Source: Muribaculaceae bacterium Isolate-036 (Harlan) (lineage in GTDB: Bacteria; Bacteroidota; Bacteroidia; Bacteroidales; Muribaculaceae). From it: a stretch of DNA of 64,000 bases. Where the stretch lies: NCBI GenBank assembly GCA_003833075.1, contig RIAY01000005.1, positions 1 to 64,000 of the forward strand, read 5' to 3'. Within the stretch, counting starts at the first letter, position 1. The number at the start of each line of letters is the position of its first letter. The notes below the pieces were generated by a model. The model was given only the letters and a program-made list of their open reading frames with translations, was not told where the DNA came from and did not search any database. A program made the position numbers and the translations under genes. Positions 25,335 to 31,921 of this stretch are shown one piece after another.

Positions 25335-25946
25335 ATGGAGACAACAATCACGACCTGCGGCTGGGTGCTGTTCGGATTACTGACAGCCGCGCTGACCATC
25401 TTCGCCGTGGCTTTCCTTTACGGCTGCGGCTTTCTCGGATACAGACTTTCCTCGCGGCTCATAAGAGAGCGCAAATGGTGGAAGAAAGCAGTCCGGCAGG
25501 GAGACCATAGAATAACCCACTACGCTGCCGTCACAATGAGTGACAGGCTCGGATACGGAGAAGCCGCCACCCTCGGCGGCACATCGGAGACCCAAACAAA
25601 AATAACTCAAACAGATATGACAACAGAAGAGAAAGCAAAGGCGTATGCTGAAAATATATTTGGCAACCCAATTACACCAAGAGGCATTGAAGAAACGCGA
25701 GTTGCAAGAAACGCCTACCTTGCCGGAGCCACCGAAGCCCTCTCCTCGCAGTGGAAAGACCCGAAGGTTGAGCTGCCGGAGGATGATAGACAGGTGCTTG
25801 TTGAGACCGATTGTGAGGACAAGGAGCTGCGCCATGCAATCTCCTATTTCCTTGCAGGAGCATGGCATTTCCCGGATGATTGGTATTATGACTGCCGAGT
25901 GTTGAAATGGATGTATATCCCGCCGCTGAAAGGAGGTGAGGAATGA
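25335..25946 (+). CDS. Membrane protein fused in frame to a DUF551-like domain
   Basis: 203 residues. Residues 9-36 are a membrane segment (VLFGLLTAALTIFAVAFLYG) followed by a basic stretch. An internal ATG at residue 95 (25617) starts MTTEEKAKAYAENIF, which looks like the N-terminus of an independent phage protein. The C-terminus (VELPEDDRQVLVETD ... FPDDWYYDCRVLKWMYIPPL) matches the DUF551 pattern. Two phage genes seem to have merged through loss of a stop, or the internal ATG is the true start of a 109-residue protein. Confidence 0.6.
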   Translation: METTITTCGWVLFGLLTAALTIFAVAFLYGCGFLGYRLSSRLIRERKWWKKAVRQGDHRITHYAAVTMSDRLGYGEAATLGGTSETQTKITQTDMTTEEKAKAYAENIFGNPITPRGIEETRVARNAYLAGATEALSSQWKDPKVELPEDDRQVLVETDCEDKELRHAISYFLAGAWHFPDDWYYDCRVLKWMYIPPLKGGEE

Positions 25947-26059
25947 ACATCTGTTCTGTAGTCGCGACATCAGTCAGACGCATTTTGCCGTCTGCGGCAG
26001 TAAGTTTCAATCGGTTACAAATTGTAACGGTTTCGTTTCCCTCTTTTTTAAGTCTAATG

Positions 26060-26085
26060 GATTCCAACGACATTACAAAACAGCA
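26060..26085 (+). repeat. 26-bp direct repeat, left copy, flanking the rhuM cassette
   Basis: Twenty-six identical bases (starting GATTCCAACG, ending AAAACAGCA) recur at 27205-27230. The interval (1145 bp, one copy plus insert) contains the leftward rhuM-like gene and little else. It looks like a target-site or recombination duplication. Confidence 0.85.
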
Positions 26086-26098
26086 GAAAACGAGGGAA

Positions 26099-27085
26099 TT
26101 ATTTCTTCTTCGATTGAAGTCGTTTGAGGTCTCGGTCAAGTTCCTTGATACTTTCAAGCTGAGCCAATCTTTTTTGTTCCTCCTTGAAAATACGATATTC
26201 CTCATCGACTTTCTTATCGGCAAGTTCTTTGGATATGCGCCCCTTGTGTTCAAGGATGTTAAACTGATTCATTGTAAGAATCAATTTGAGTTTTTCAATC
26301 CAGTCTTTCATATACATAAGCCTGTGATTGGAAGCCTGTGTTTCCGCGAAGGCAAGATATTGCTCAACAATCAATTTAAGATTGTTGAGTTCGGATTCGG
26401 TAAGATAGTTTTTACCAGTATTGACATCGGTCTTGGTGATTCGCCCCGGCTTACTCGTAGATGTAAGTCCCATCATGGGGAGCGTATGGTTTGCACGATA
26501 ATACCTCAGTTCCGCAGCCGTTTTGCCGCTGACAGCCCAAAGGAGTTTATTCTGAATCTCTTTGAAAAATTCTTTGGTTATTTCTGCATCCTCATTGTAG
26601 TCATAACTGGTTCTGTATATGTCTTTAATCTGCTGATAAAATACTTTCTCCTCAATTCTGATAGTCCGGATGCGCTCAATAAGCTCACGAAAGTAGTTCA
26701 TGGAAGACCCGCTTTTGAATCTTTCATCGTTAAGGGCGAATCCTTTGATTATATACTCTCTGAGCCGTTGGGTCGCCCACTGGCGGAATTGAGTGCCTTG
26801 TCGGGATTTGACTCTGTATCCCACCGAGATAATGACATCAAGACTGTAATATTTCACAGGCTTGTCAGAATTTGCAATTTGCAAAAAATGCAAATTGCTT
26901 TCCTCCGCAAGCTCTCCATCATGAAATACGTTGCCGATATGTCGGGATATAACACTTATATCCCGTTGAAACAATTCGCTCATTTGGCTCTGTGTAAGCC
27001 AGACGGTCTCATCGGCAAAGAGGACATCTACCTTTATAACGCCGTCCTCGGACTTGTATATTATAATTTCGTCATTCATAATCAT
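26099..27085 (-). CDS. RhuM-family virulence-associated protein
   Basis: 328 residues. Family signatures are clear: IYKSEDGVIKVDVLFADETV, WLTQSQMSELFQRDISVISR, YYSLDVIISVGYRVKSRQGT, QFRQWATQRLREYIIKGFAL and RELIERIRTIRIEEKVFYQQ. RhuM-like proteins (Salmonella pathogenicity island 3 and many prophages) have a Bro/KilA-like DNA-binding N-terminus; function is not settled. It lies on the strand opposite to the surrounding early genes, is less GC-rich and is bracketed by 26-bp direct repeats, so it is probably a recently acquired cargo gene (moron). Confidence 0.9.
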   Translation of the reverse strand: MIMNDEIIIYKSEDGVIKVDVLFADETVWLTQSQMSELFQRDISVISRHIGNVFHDGELAEESNLHFLQIANSDKPVKYYSLDVIISVGYRVKSRQGTQFRQWATQRLREYIIKGFALNDERFKSGSSMNYFRELIERIRTIRIEEKVFYQQIKDIYRTSYDYNEDAEITKEFFKEIQNKLLWAVSGKTAAELRYYRANHTLPMMGLTSTSKPGRITKTDVNTGKNYLTESELNNLKLIVEQYLAFAETQASNHRLMYMKDWIEKLKLILTMNQFNILEHKGRISKELADKKVDEEYRIFKEEQKRLAQLESIKELDRDLKRLQSKKK

Positions 27086-27204
27086 ATAAAAACATCGGCC
27101 ACGGTTTCATGTCGCGATAAAGTGACGCTCCGCGACATTACTTCCGTAGCCGAATTGAATATCTTTCGTGAGAGCGTCACCAATCACCTGATACAAAGTT
27201 AATA

Positions 27205-27230
27205 GATTCCAACGACATTACAAAACAGCA
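27205..27230 (+). repeat. 26-bp direct repeat, right copy, flanking the rhuM cassette
   Basis: Identical to 26060-26085. Collapsing the two copies would rebuild a short rightward frame starting at ATG 25943 (48 residues, ending MDSNDITKQH). This suggests that the cassette interrupted a small phage gene. Confidence 0.85.
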
Positions 27231-27256
27231 TTAATACCGATCAAAGATGTCCTTGA

Positions 27257-27454
27257 TCATGGCTGCTGCGACTTGGCATAGGCACGTACGGCGGCGTTTA
27301 TATACGCCGCCTTGGACCCCTCGACGGCTTCAAGGATCGCCTCCACATCAGGAGTCGAGTTGAAACCGTAATACTTCCCTTTCTCCATTCTCTTTCGTCC
27401 GGCTCCCTTGCGGGCACCGCCCCAGGACCCGGCGGAACTTTCAACATTTTGCAT
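27257..27454 (-). CDS. Small AT-hook-like / DNA-binding protein
   Basis: 65 residues. GGARKGAGRKRMEKGKYYGF is a basic glycine-rich motif common at the N-terminus of small phage DNA-binding proteins. It is followed by a helical part that may be ribbon-helix-helix-like (DVEAILEAVEGSKAAYINAA). It is transcribed leftward, divergent from the structured RNA promoter at 27448-27479, which overlaps its start. Either protein could thus influence the other's expression. Confidence 0.6.
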   Translation of the reverse strand: MQNVESSAGSWGGARKGAGRKRMEKGKYYGFNSTPDVEAILEAVEGSKAAYINAAVRAYAKSQQP

Positions 27455-27479
27455 AATTCAGGATTTTAAATTAACTTTG
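27448..27479 (+). promoter_or_regulatory. Consensus promoter of the structured RNA
   Basis: -33 TTTG (27448-27451), exactly 20 bp, then -7 TAACTTTG (27472-27479), both perfect Bacteroidota consensus. The predicted transcript start near 27486 coincides with the first pairing segment of the RNA at 27488. Confidence 0.75.
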
Positions 27480-27487
27480 CGACAAAT

Positions 27488-27730
27488 CAAAAGCGGAAGG
27501 AGGAGGGCTTCCACCCTCCCGAAGTTCAGAAATTGACTTCAATCGTAATTTTGAACCTCCACCATTTGAAAATTAATTTGCCTGTAACTTTCATGGCTTT
27601 CCGCTTTTGGTTTTTCCCTCAACTTCGGGACAGAGGGCTTATCCCTCGCAGTCGCTCCCGACTGCATTACAAAATTAGTGAAAAATCTTGAATTAAGCAA
27701 TTTTTTTCAAGATTTTTTACTAATTTTTTT
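27488..27730 (+). ncRNA. Candidate structured RNA or long 5' leader with pseudoknot and terminator
   Basis: About 245 nt with no convincing gene. Pairings seen: P1 27488-27500 with 27597-27609 (13 bp, one G-U); hairpin 27502-27507/27514-27519; bulged hairpin 27521-27528/27534-27540; P2 27517-27526 with 27621-27630 (10 bp perfect), which crosses P1 and so forms a pseudoknot; hairpins 27633-27637/27643-27647 and 27648-27654/27659-27665 (7 bp, perfect); and a 22-bp terminator stem. P2 competes with the first hairpin over 27517-27519, a possible switch. The terminator ends 4 nt before the VRR-NUC start, so it may be an attenuator. Short overlapping frames (27593-27691 plus; 27539-27667 minus) are an alternative. 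Confidence 0.65.
27671..27730 (+). terminator. 22-bp stem terminator just upstream of the VRR-NUC gene
   Basis: 27671-27692 pairs with 27706-27727 over 22 bp with a single G-U, loop of 13 nt, and a T-run at the 3' side. It has an A-run on the left, so it could act on both strands. It leaves only three bases before the ATG at 27734, so transcription into the nuclease-helicase genes must pass it. Confidence 0.8.
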
Positions 27731-27733
27731 CAT

Positions 27734-28090
27734 ATGGCACAACGGAAATACAGCAAAAACGCCGCAGAATCGGAGAAGTCTCTGGAGCGTTATCTCTGCG
27801 AGCTGACAAAAGCCGCCGGCGGTCTTCCCCTCAAATACTACAACCCCAACGCCACGGGCTATCCCGACCGGATTCTCCTTTTCCCCGACGGGGCGGTGAT
27901 CTGGGTGGAGATGAAGACAGCAGGACAGCTTCCGACATCGCTGCAGGCGGAACGCATCCGCCGGCTGCGCGAAGACATGGGGCAGACGGTCTATATCTGC
28001 GACAGCCGGCGCAAGGCAGAACAGATCATCGACAGGTGGAAGAATCCCCGGCATCCCGGCGGACGCGGGAAGAAAGGGGGGGAGTCATGA
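27734..28090 (+). CDS. VRR-NUC family nuclease
   Basis: 118 residues. The VRR-NUC (PD-(D/E)XK) core is seen as KYYNPNATGYPDRILLF, then VIWVEMKTAGQLPTSLQAER and IRRLREDMGQTVYICDS. The catalytic D and E-x-K are Asp in YPDR and Glu/Lys in VEMK. In phages this stand-alone domain is normally next to a SNF2-type helicase, as here, and probably acts as a structure-specific nuclease in replication. Its stop overlaps the next start (ATGA). Confidence 0.88.
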   Translation: MAQRKYSKNAAESEKSLERYLCELTKAAGGLPLKYYNPNATGYPDRILLFPDGAVIWVEMKTAGQLPTSLQAERIRRLREDMGQTVYICDSRRKAEQIIDRWKNPRHPGGRGKKGGES

Positions 28091-29550
28091 GATTTGTTCC
28101 CCACGAATACCAGCGGCTGGCTTTCGAATGGATCATCAGTCATCCGCGCTGTCTTCTTTTCCTTGAGATGGGACTCGGCAAAACGGTGGTATGTCTGAGC
28201 GCGGTCAAAAGGCTGGCGCGTTACGGCGAGGCGGAGAAGGTTCTGGTGATAGCTCCCAAGAAAGTCGCCGAATCCACATGGAGCAGCGAGGCGGCGCAAT
28301 GGGACCACTTGGCGGGGCTGCGAGTGAGCAACGTCATCGGAGGTGCCCGTCAGCGTAACGCCGCGCTGGAGGCGGATGCCGACATCTACGTGATCGGGCG
28401 CGATTCGGTTGTGTGGCTCTGCGAGCGTTACAAAAAGAAATTCCCGTTCGACATGGTGATCATCGATGAACTCACGAGTTTCAAGAATCCCTCCTCCCTC
28501 CGTTTCAAGGCACTTCGGCGCGTATTGGGTGAGGTTCCCCGCGTGGTCGGTCTCACCGGCACGCCCACGCCCCAGGGTCTTCCCGACCTCTGGGCGCAGG
28601 TCTACTGCATCGACGGCGGCGAAAGGCTGGGGAAATACGTGACCCATTTCCGCGAGCGGTGGTTCACGGTCATAACCCACAACAACGTCCCGATAAGAAT
28701 CATCCCGAAAAAAGGCGCGAAAGAGGAGATCCTGTCGGCAATCAGCGACATCGCTCTCGCCATGCGTGCCGAAGACTGGCTCAAACTCCCTCCGCTGATT
28801 GCCGAGAACGTGCCGGTGCGTCTTGATGAAGCGACTATGAAGCGTTACAGGGAATTCGAGACCGAGAAAGTGCTGGAGTTCAAAAAAACAGGTGAGCCGC
28901 TTCTTGCCGGCTCTTCCGCCTCTCTTGTCAACAAGCTCTCACAGTATGCCAACGGCGCGATATATACCGACAACCTTAACGAGTATGGCGACCGCGAGGT
29001 AATTGAGATCCACGACGAGAAACTCAAGGCATTGCAGGACATCTACGAGAGCGAGGACAATTCCCCGATACTTGTGTTCTACCAGTACAAGCATGACCGG
29101 GACCGGATTCTGTCGTATTTCGACAAGCTGAAAGAATCACGTCTGAGCAAAAAGCTCATACCCTCATACTACGACACACTTGACAGACCCGACAGAGACA
29201 GGGGGACGATAGAGGTCTACCGCGGACCGTCGGAGCTTTCGCGATGGAACAAAGGTTATATCGGGATGCTCCTGCTGCATCCCGCGTCTGCTGCATTCGG
29301 TCTGAACATGCAGTTCGGCGGCCGTCGCATCGTCTGGTTCTCCACCGGGTGGAAACTTGAGCTGTACCAGCAGGCGAACGCCCGGCTTCACCGTCAGGGT
29401 CAGAAATACCCTGTGCGCGTGTTCCATCTCGTTGCCGAGGGGACGGTAGACGAGCGGATGGTCGCCGCGTTGACCGGCAAGGGGGCGGGTCAGCGCGATA
29501 TCGTGAATCAGCTTGCTGCGGCAATCATCGCCGACCACGAAAAAAAATGA
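28087..29550 (+). CDS. SNF2-like DEAD/H-box phage helicase
   Basis: 487 residues from ATG 28087. Motifs in order: Q-like FVPHEYQRLAFEWII; Walker A LFLEMGLGKTVVCLSAV (near residue 32); VLVIAPKKVAESTW (Ia); MVIIDELTSFKNPSSLRF (DELT variant of DEAH); VVGLTGTPTPQGLPDLWAQV (III); and C-terminal QANARLHRQGQKYPVRVFHL (VI). It follows the VRR-NUC gene with a 4-nt overlap, a pairing frequent in phage replication modules. The ATPase very likely moves on DNA at the fork; direction is unknown. Confidence 0.88.
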   Translation: MRFVPHEYQRLAFEWIISHPRCLLFLEMGLGKTVVCLSAVKRLARYGEAEKVLVIAPKKVAESTWSSEAAQWDHLAGLRVSNVIGGARQRNAALEADADIYVIGRDSVVWLCERYKKKFPFDMVIIDELTSFKNPSSLRFKALRRVLGEVPRVVGLTGTPTPQGLPDLWAQVYCIDGGERLGKYVTHFRERWFTVITHNNVPIRIIPKKGAKEEILSAISDIALAMRAEDWLKLPPLIAENVPVRLDEATMKRYREFETEKVLEFKKTGEPLLAGSSASLVNKLSQYANGAIYTDNLNEYGDREVIEIHDEKLKALQDIYESEDNSPILVFYQYKHDRDRILSYFDKLKESRLSKKLIPSYYDTLDRPDRDRGTIEVYRGPSELSRWNKGYIGMLLLHPASAAFGLNMQFGGRRIVWFSTGWKLELYQQANARLHRQGQKYPVRVFHLVAEGTVDERMVAALTGKGAGQRDIVNQLAAAIIADHEKK

Positions 29551-29581
29551 GAAACAGAACGAAAAAAAGTGCTGAAAAACT

Positions 29582-29611
29582 TGCGTATTAATAAAATTAT
29601 TACTACCTTTG
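29582..29611 (+). promoter_or_regulatory. Promoter of the rightward microprotein/DUF5053-like module
   Basis: -7 TACCTTTG (29604-29611) is a perfect match. A CTTG (29579-29582) lies 21 bp upstream as a -33-like element. A strong Shine-Dalgarno AAAGGAGGT follows at 29625-29633. Confidence 0.65.
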
Positions 29612-29643
29612 TAACATCAAACAGAAAGGAGGTGTAATGATGA

Positions 29644-29766
29644 ATGGATAATAAAAAATGGTTGGTTTTCCGGATTTTAGATTTATTGGAGCTAATCGAA
29701 ACCAAGAAAAACCAACCAATCTGCAATCAGATAAGAGGATTGCTTTTTGAACTGATCAGTAACTAA
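29644..29766 (+). CDS. 40-residue phage microprotein, paralogue of 17098-17223
   Basis: The frame runs from ATG 29644 to TAA 29766, 10 nt after AAAGGAGGT. The product starts MDNKKWLVFRILDLLELIE and ends IRGLLFELISN. It shares LVF-x-IL, E, NQ, N-x-IRGLL-x-EL and final N with the leftward microprotein at 17.1 kb. A mini-frame starting at ATG 29637 (MMNG, stop) overlaps the start region, as a two-codon one does in the other copy. Conservation between two distant copies supports translation. Function unknown. Confidence 0.65.
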   Translation: MDNKKWLVFRILDLLELIETKKNQPICNQIRGLLFELISN

Positions 29767-29771
29767 TCAAT

Positions 29772-29795
29772 GCCTCCCGTGTGATTGCGGGAGGC
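29772..29795 (+). promoter_or_regulatory. Hairpin between microprotein and DUF5053-like gene (second copy)
   Basis: GCCTCCCG pairs with CGGGAGGC around an 8-nt loop. As at 17067-17088 it is followed by AAAATTAACAAAA and the DUF5053-like start codon. No T-run follows, so simple termination is unlikely. The stem sequences differ between copies while the pairing is kept, which is covariation. Confidence 0.7.
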
Positions 29796-29810
29796 AAAAT
29801 TAACAAAAAA

Positions 29811-30128
29811 ATGGAAAAAGAAAAAATAACATTTGAGCAGTTCTGTGACCCTGAATATCGGCGCAAACAGCAGATGCAGCTTAAGTCCGAGGCGGTGTGG
29901 GTTGTCTTCCATGAGCTGGACGGGCTGCTTAATGTCAGCAAGTTTGCAAAGCGGTATTTCAACAAGACCCAGAGCTGGTTTGCCCAGAAACTATCAGGTA
30001 TGACGGTATGCAACAAAAAAAGAGCGTTCACGCCCGATGAGTATTCAGCCATATCGGCATCACTCAGAGACATTGCCAAACGTTTGAACGATTACGCGGA
30101 TGAGATAGACAAAGCAAAGAACGAGTAA
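29811..30128 (+). CDS. DUF5053-like phage protein
   Basis: 105 residues from ATG 29811 (MEKEKITFEQFCDPEYRRKQ). Core LLNVSKFAKRYFNKTQSWFAQKLSG, then RAFTPDEYSAISASLRDIAK, is the pattern I associate with DUF5053: a possible small helical DNA- or protein-binding domain with a KSxSWxxQKL helix. Paralogue of 16728-17048 and of the next gene. Function unknown. It lies in the region between the replication genes and the packaging genes, where late-gene regulators are often found. Confidence 0.72.
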   Translation: MEKEKITFEQFCDPEYRRKQQMQLKSEAVWVVFHELDGLLNVSKFAKRYFNKTQSWFAQKLSGMTVCNKKRAFTPDEYSAISASLRDIAKRLNDYADEIDKAKNE

Positions 30129-30139
30129 ATAAAACAATC

Positions 30140-30405
30140 ATGGATAATACAAAACAAAAGAGCCGAACAGAATATTGTCACAGATTCAATTTCTCAACAA
30201 AGAGGATCTTCTGCGTGTTGTCAACGGCACTTATATTGCGCAAAGTTTCTTCGGTAAGTCCAGCAGCTGGTTCTGTCAGAAACTGAACAACCACATGAAG
30301 AACGGCAAACCCTGCGAGTTCACAAAAGAAGAAATGAGGGTTTTAAAGGACGCACTATATACGATTGCTTTTGAGCTTGAGGATTTAGCCGACGAGCTGC
30401 AATAA
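30140..30405 (+). pseudogene. Second DUF5053-like gene, start region out of frame
   Basis: The frame 30175-30405 encodes the core NKEDLLRVVNGTYIAQSFFG, KSSSWFCQKLNNHMKNGKPC and a helical tail, clearly DUF5053-like. It has no ATG: the first possible start is TTG 30175. A good ATG at 30140 (MDNTKQKSRTEYC) is in another frame and runs to a stop after 44 codons. A one-base change near 30173-30177 would join them into a normal 88-residue protein. Either an indel (real or assembly) or an unusual TTG start. Confidence 0.6.
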
Positions 30406-30440
30406 ACAACCATTCATCTGTCATCATGCAGCACGTGGCG

Positions 30441-30470
30441 TGCCCGGCATTCCCTATGGTTTGCCGGGCA
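30441..30470 (+). terminator. Terminator after the DUF5053-like pair
   Basis: TGCCCGGCA (30441-30449) and TGCCGGGCA (30462-30470) form a perfect 9-bp stem with a 12-nt loop, followed by TTT. It ends the module and precedes the next promoter. Confidence 0.65.
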
Positions 30471-30483
30471 TTTAACGTCTGAG

Positions 30484-30514
30484 GTTTGAGAATATAAAAC
30501 AAAATGTTATCTTT
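30484..30514 (+). promoter_or_regulatory. Promoter upstream of the packaging and structural genes
   Basis: -33 TTTG (30484-30487), 19 bp, -7 TATCTTTG (30507-30514): full consensus. It lies between the terminator and the RHH/HNH/terminase genes and is the best candidate for the late promoter. No other strong promoter was noticed in the structural gene block. Confidence 0.72.
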
Positions 30515-30555
30515 GCAGGAATCGCAAACAACGGACTACCTGAACATCAAAGCAC

Positions 30556-30801
30556 ATGTCAACGTCTCGCCTCAATATCCGCATCCCGGAGGAATATCGG
30601 GCACGCCTTGAGAAAAAGGCACGCAATGCCGGTTATCCCTCGGCGTGCGCCCTGGCGCGCACGGTGCTTGTGCAGTTCCTGCGCCACTCCGTGCCGGACA
30701 CACCGGACGGGGGACACACGGGATGGATAGAGAACCTTCTCTACGGAGAGGCGGACAGGGAAGACCCGACACAGCGTCAGAGGATAAACGAAAGGATATG
30801 A
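30556..30801 (+). CDS. Ribbon-helix-helix-like DNA-binding protein
   Basis: 81 residues. RLNIRIPEEYRARLEKKARN (short basic strand then helix) followed by ACALARTVLVQFLRHS fits a CopG/Arc-type fold. It is the first gene after the presumed late promoter and overlaps the HNH gene by 4 nt. It may regulate the late operon or assist packaging; this is inference. Confidence 0.65.
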   Translation: MSTSRLNIRIPEEYRARLEKKARNAGYPSACALARTVLVQFLRHSVPDTPDGGHTGWIENLLYGEADREDPTQRQRINERI

Positions 30802-31178
30802 CAGCACCACGAGACAGATACCACAAGATGCTCAACACGACGCGCTGGCGCAAGCTCCGCGCCCTGCATCTGGCGCGTCACCCCTTCTGCGCTGATTGCG
30901 CCGCGGAAGGAGTGGTGACACCCGCCACGGAAGTACATCACATCCGTCCCGTCTCGATTGAGCGCGACCCCGCGCGGATGGAGCGGCTGGCATTCGATGC
31001 CGGCAATCTGGCGGGACTCTGCCACGCCTGTCATGTGAAGAGACACGAACGGATAGGGAAAGGGACAGCCGAAGAGAACGCACGCCGACAACGTGCCGAA
31101 GCCGACCTGTTCGCCCGCCGTTTCTACGGAACACAGACCCCGGGGGGCTGTTTTTCGGCGACCGGGGCCCCCTCGTAA
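30798..31178 (+). CDS. HNH endonuclease of the packaging module
   Basis: 126 residues from the ATG overlapping the previous stop. FCADCAAEGVVTPATEVHHI, then GNLAGLCHACHVKRHERIGK, gives the HNH motif (H-H-I, N, H) with two CX2C zinc pairs. In HK97-like phages a small HNH protein next to the terminase genes stimulates cos cleavage. The location directly before TerS and TerL fits this role. Confidence 0.87.
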   Translation: MTAPRDRYHKMLNTTRWRKLRALHLARHPFCADCAAEGVVTPATEVHHIRPVSIERDPARMERLAFDAGNLAGLCHACHVKRHERIGKGTAEENARRQRAEADLFARRFYGTQTPGGCFSATGAPS

Positions 31179-31233
31179 AACCTCACGCTGCCCCTTTTTT
31201 CACACGCGGGCAAAAACCGGAACGCGTGGGGGA

Positions 31234-31266
31234 AATGTAGAAATGTAGAAAAACGGAATGTAGAAA
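31234..31266 (+). repeat. Iterated AATGTAGAAA motif before TerS (possible packaging site)
   Basis: Three copies of AATGTAGAAA start at 31234, 31242 and 31257. They are flanked by ACGCGT at 31222 and 31271. The cluster lies in the 113-nt gap between the HNH and TerS genes, a common place for a cos or pac recognition site. Function is inferred from position. Confidence 0.45.
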
Positions 31267-31291
31267 AAAAACGCGTAGACACAGCGCAAGG

Positions 31292-31921
31292 ATGGAAGAG
31301 AAGAGACAGCTCATGGTACTGCTTGGCAAAGGTTACAGGATTTCCGATGCCTGCAAGGAGATCGGGATCGCCCGCGACACTTACTACAAGTGGCGCAAGA
31401 GCGACCCCGATTTCGCGGAGCAGTGCGACATGATCATCTCCTCCAACCGTGCGGCACAGCAGGAGGCGCGGCGACCGGCACAAGAGGAGACACACACGAC
31501 CCACGGCGAAAAGGAAACACCCGCCGCACCGGAAGAAGACTCGGACCTCAGGACCTACCGCGGTCCCCGCGCCTCCGCCATCGCCGCCGAACACGCCGAG
31601 ACCCTGCGCCGCTCCCTCCGGGAACTCGGCGCCTACACCGAATCGCTGGAGCCGCAGATCCGCGCCGCCGCGCAGCTCTGGGGCGCGTCTCAGGTGATGT
31701 GGGAAGACATAGACCGTTTTTGCGCCCTTCAGACAGTGGTGAGCCGCGAGGGCGATCCCCGTCTCAGCGTGAATCCCATCTTCACCGCCTACAAAAGTCA
31801 GATGGAGAGTTACACCGCCCTCCTGAAATCACTCGGACTGAACATGTCCGGCAAAATGGAACCAAAGACAGAGAGCAGCCGCGACTCCTTCTTCGCGGCA
31901 CTTGAGCGCGATGACGACTGA
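31292..31921 (+). CDS. terS: Terminase small subunit, P27-like
   Basis: 209 residues. N-terminal helix-turn-helix (YRISDACKEIGIARDTYYKW) for recognition of the packaging site, a disordered linker (about 55-90), and a C-terminal P27-type segment (NPIFTAYKSQMESYTALLKS, then LGLNMSGK). It overlaps the large subunit start by 11 nt. Confidence 0.87.
   Translation: MEEKRQLMVLLGKGYRISDACKEIGIARDTYYKWRKSDPDFAEQCDMIISSNRAAQQEARRPAQEETHTTHGEKETPAAPEEDSDLRTYRGPRASAIAAEHAETLRRSLRELGAYTESLEPQIRAAAQLWGASQVMWEDIDRFCALQTVVSREGDPRLSVNPIFTAYKSQMESYTALLKSLGLNMSGKMEPKTESSRDSFFAALERDDD

Noticed and set aside
25943..27202. A 419-codon plus-strand frame across the rhuM cassette
   Set aside because: The minus strand encodes a clear RhuM protein. 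Only the first 48 codons, before the repeat, could be a remnant of a real gene.
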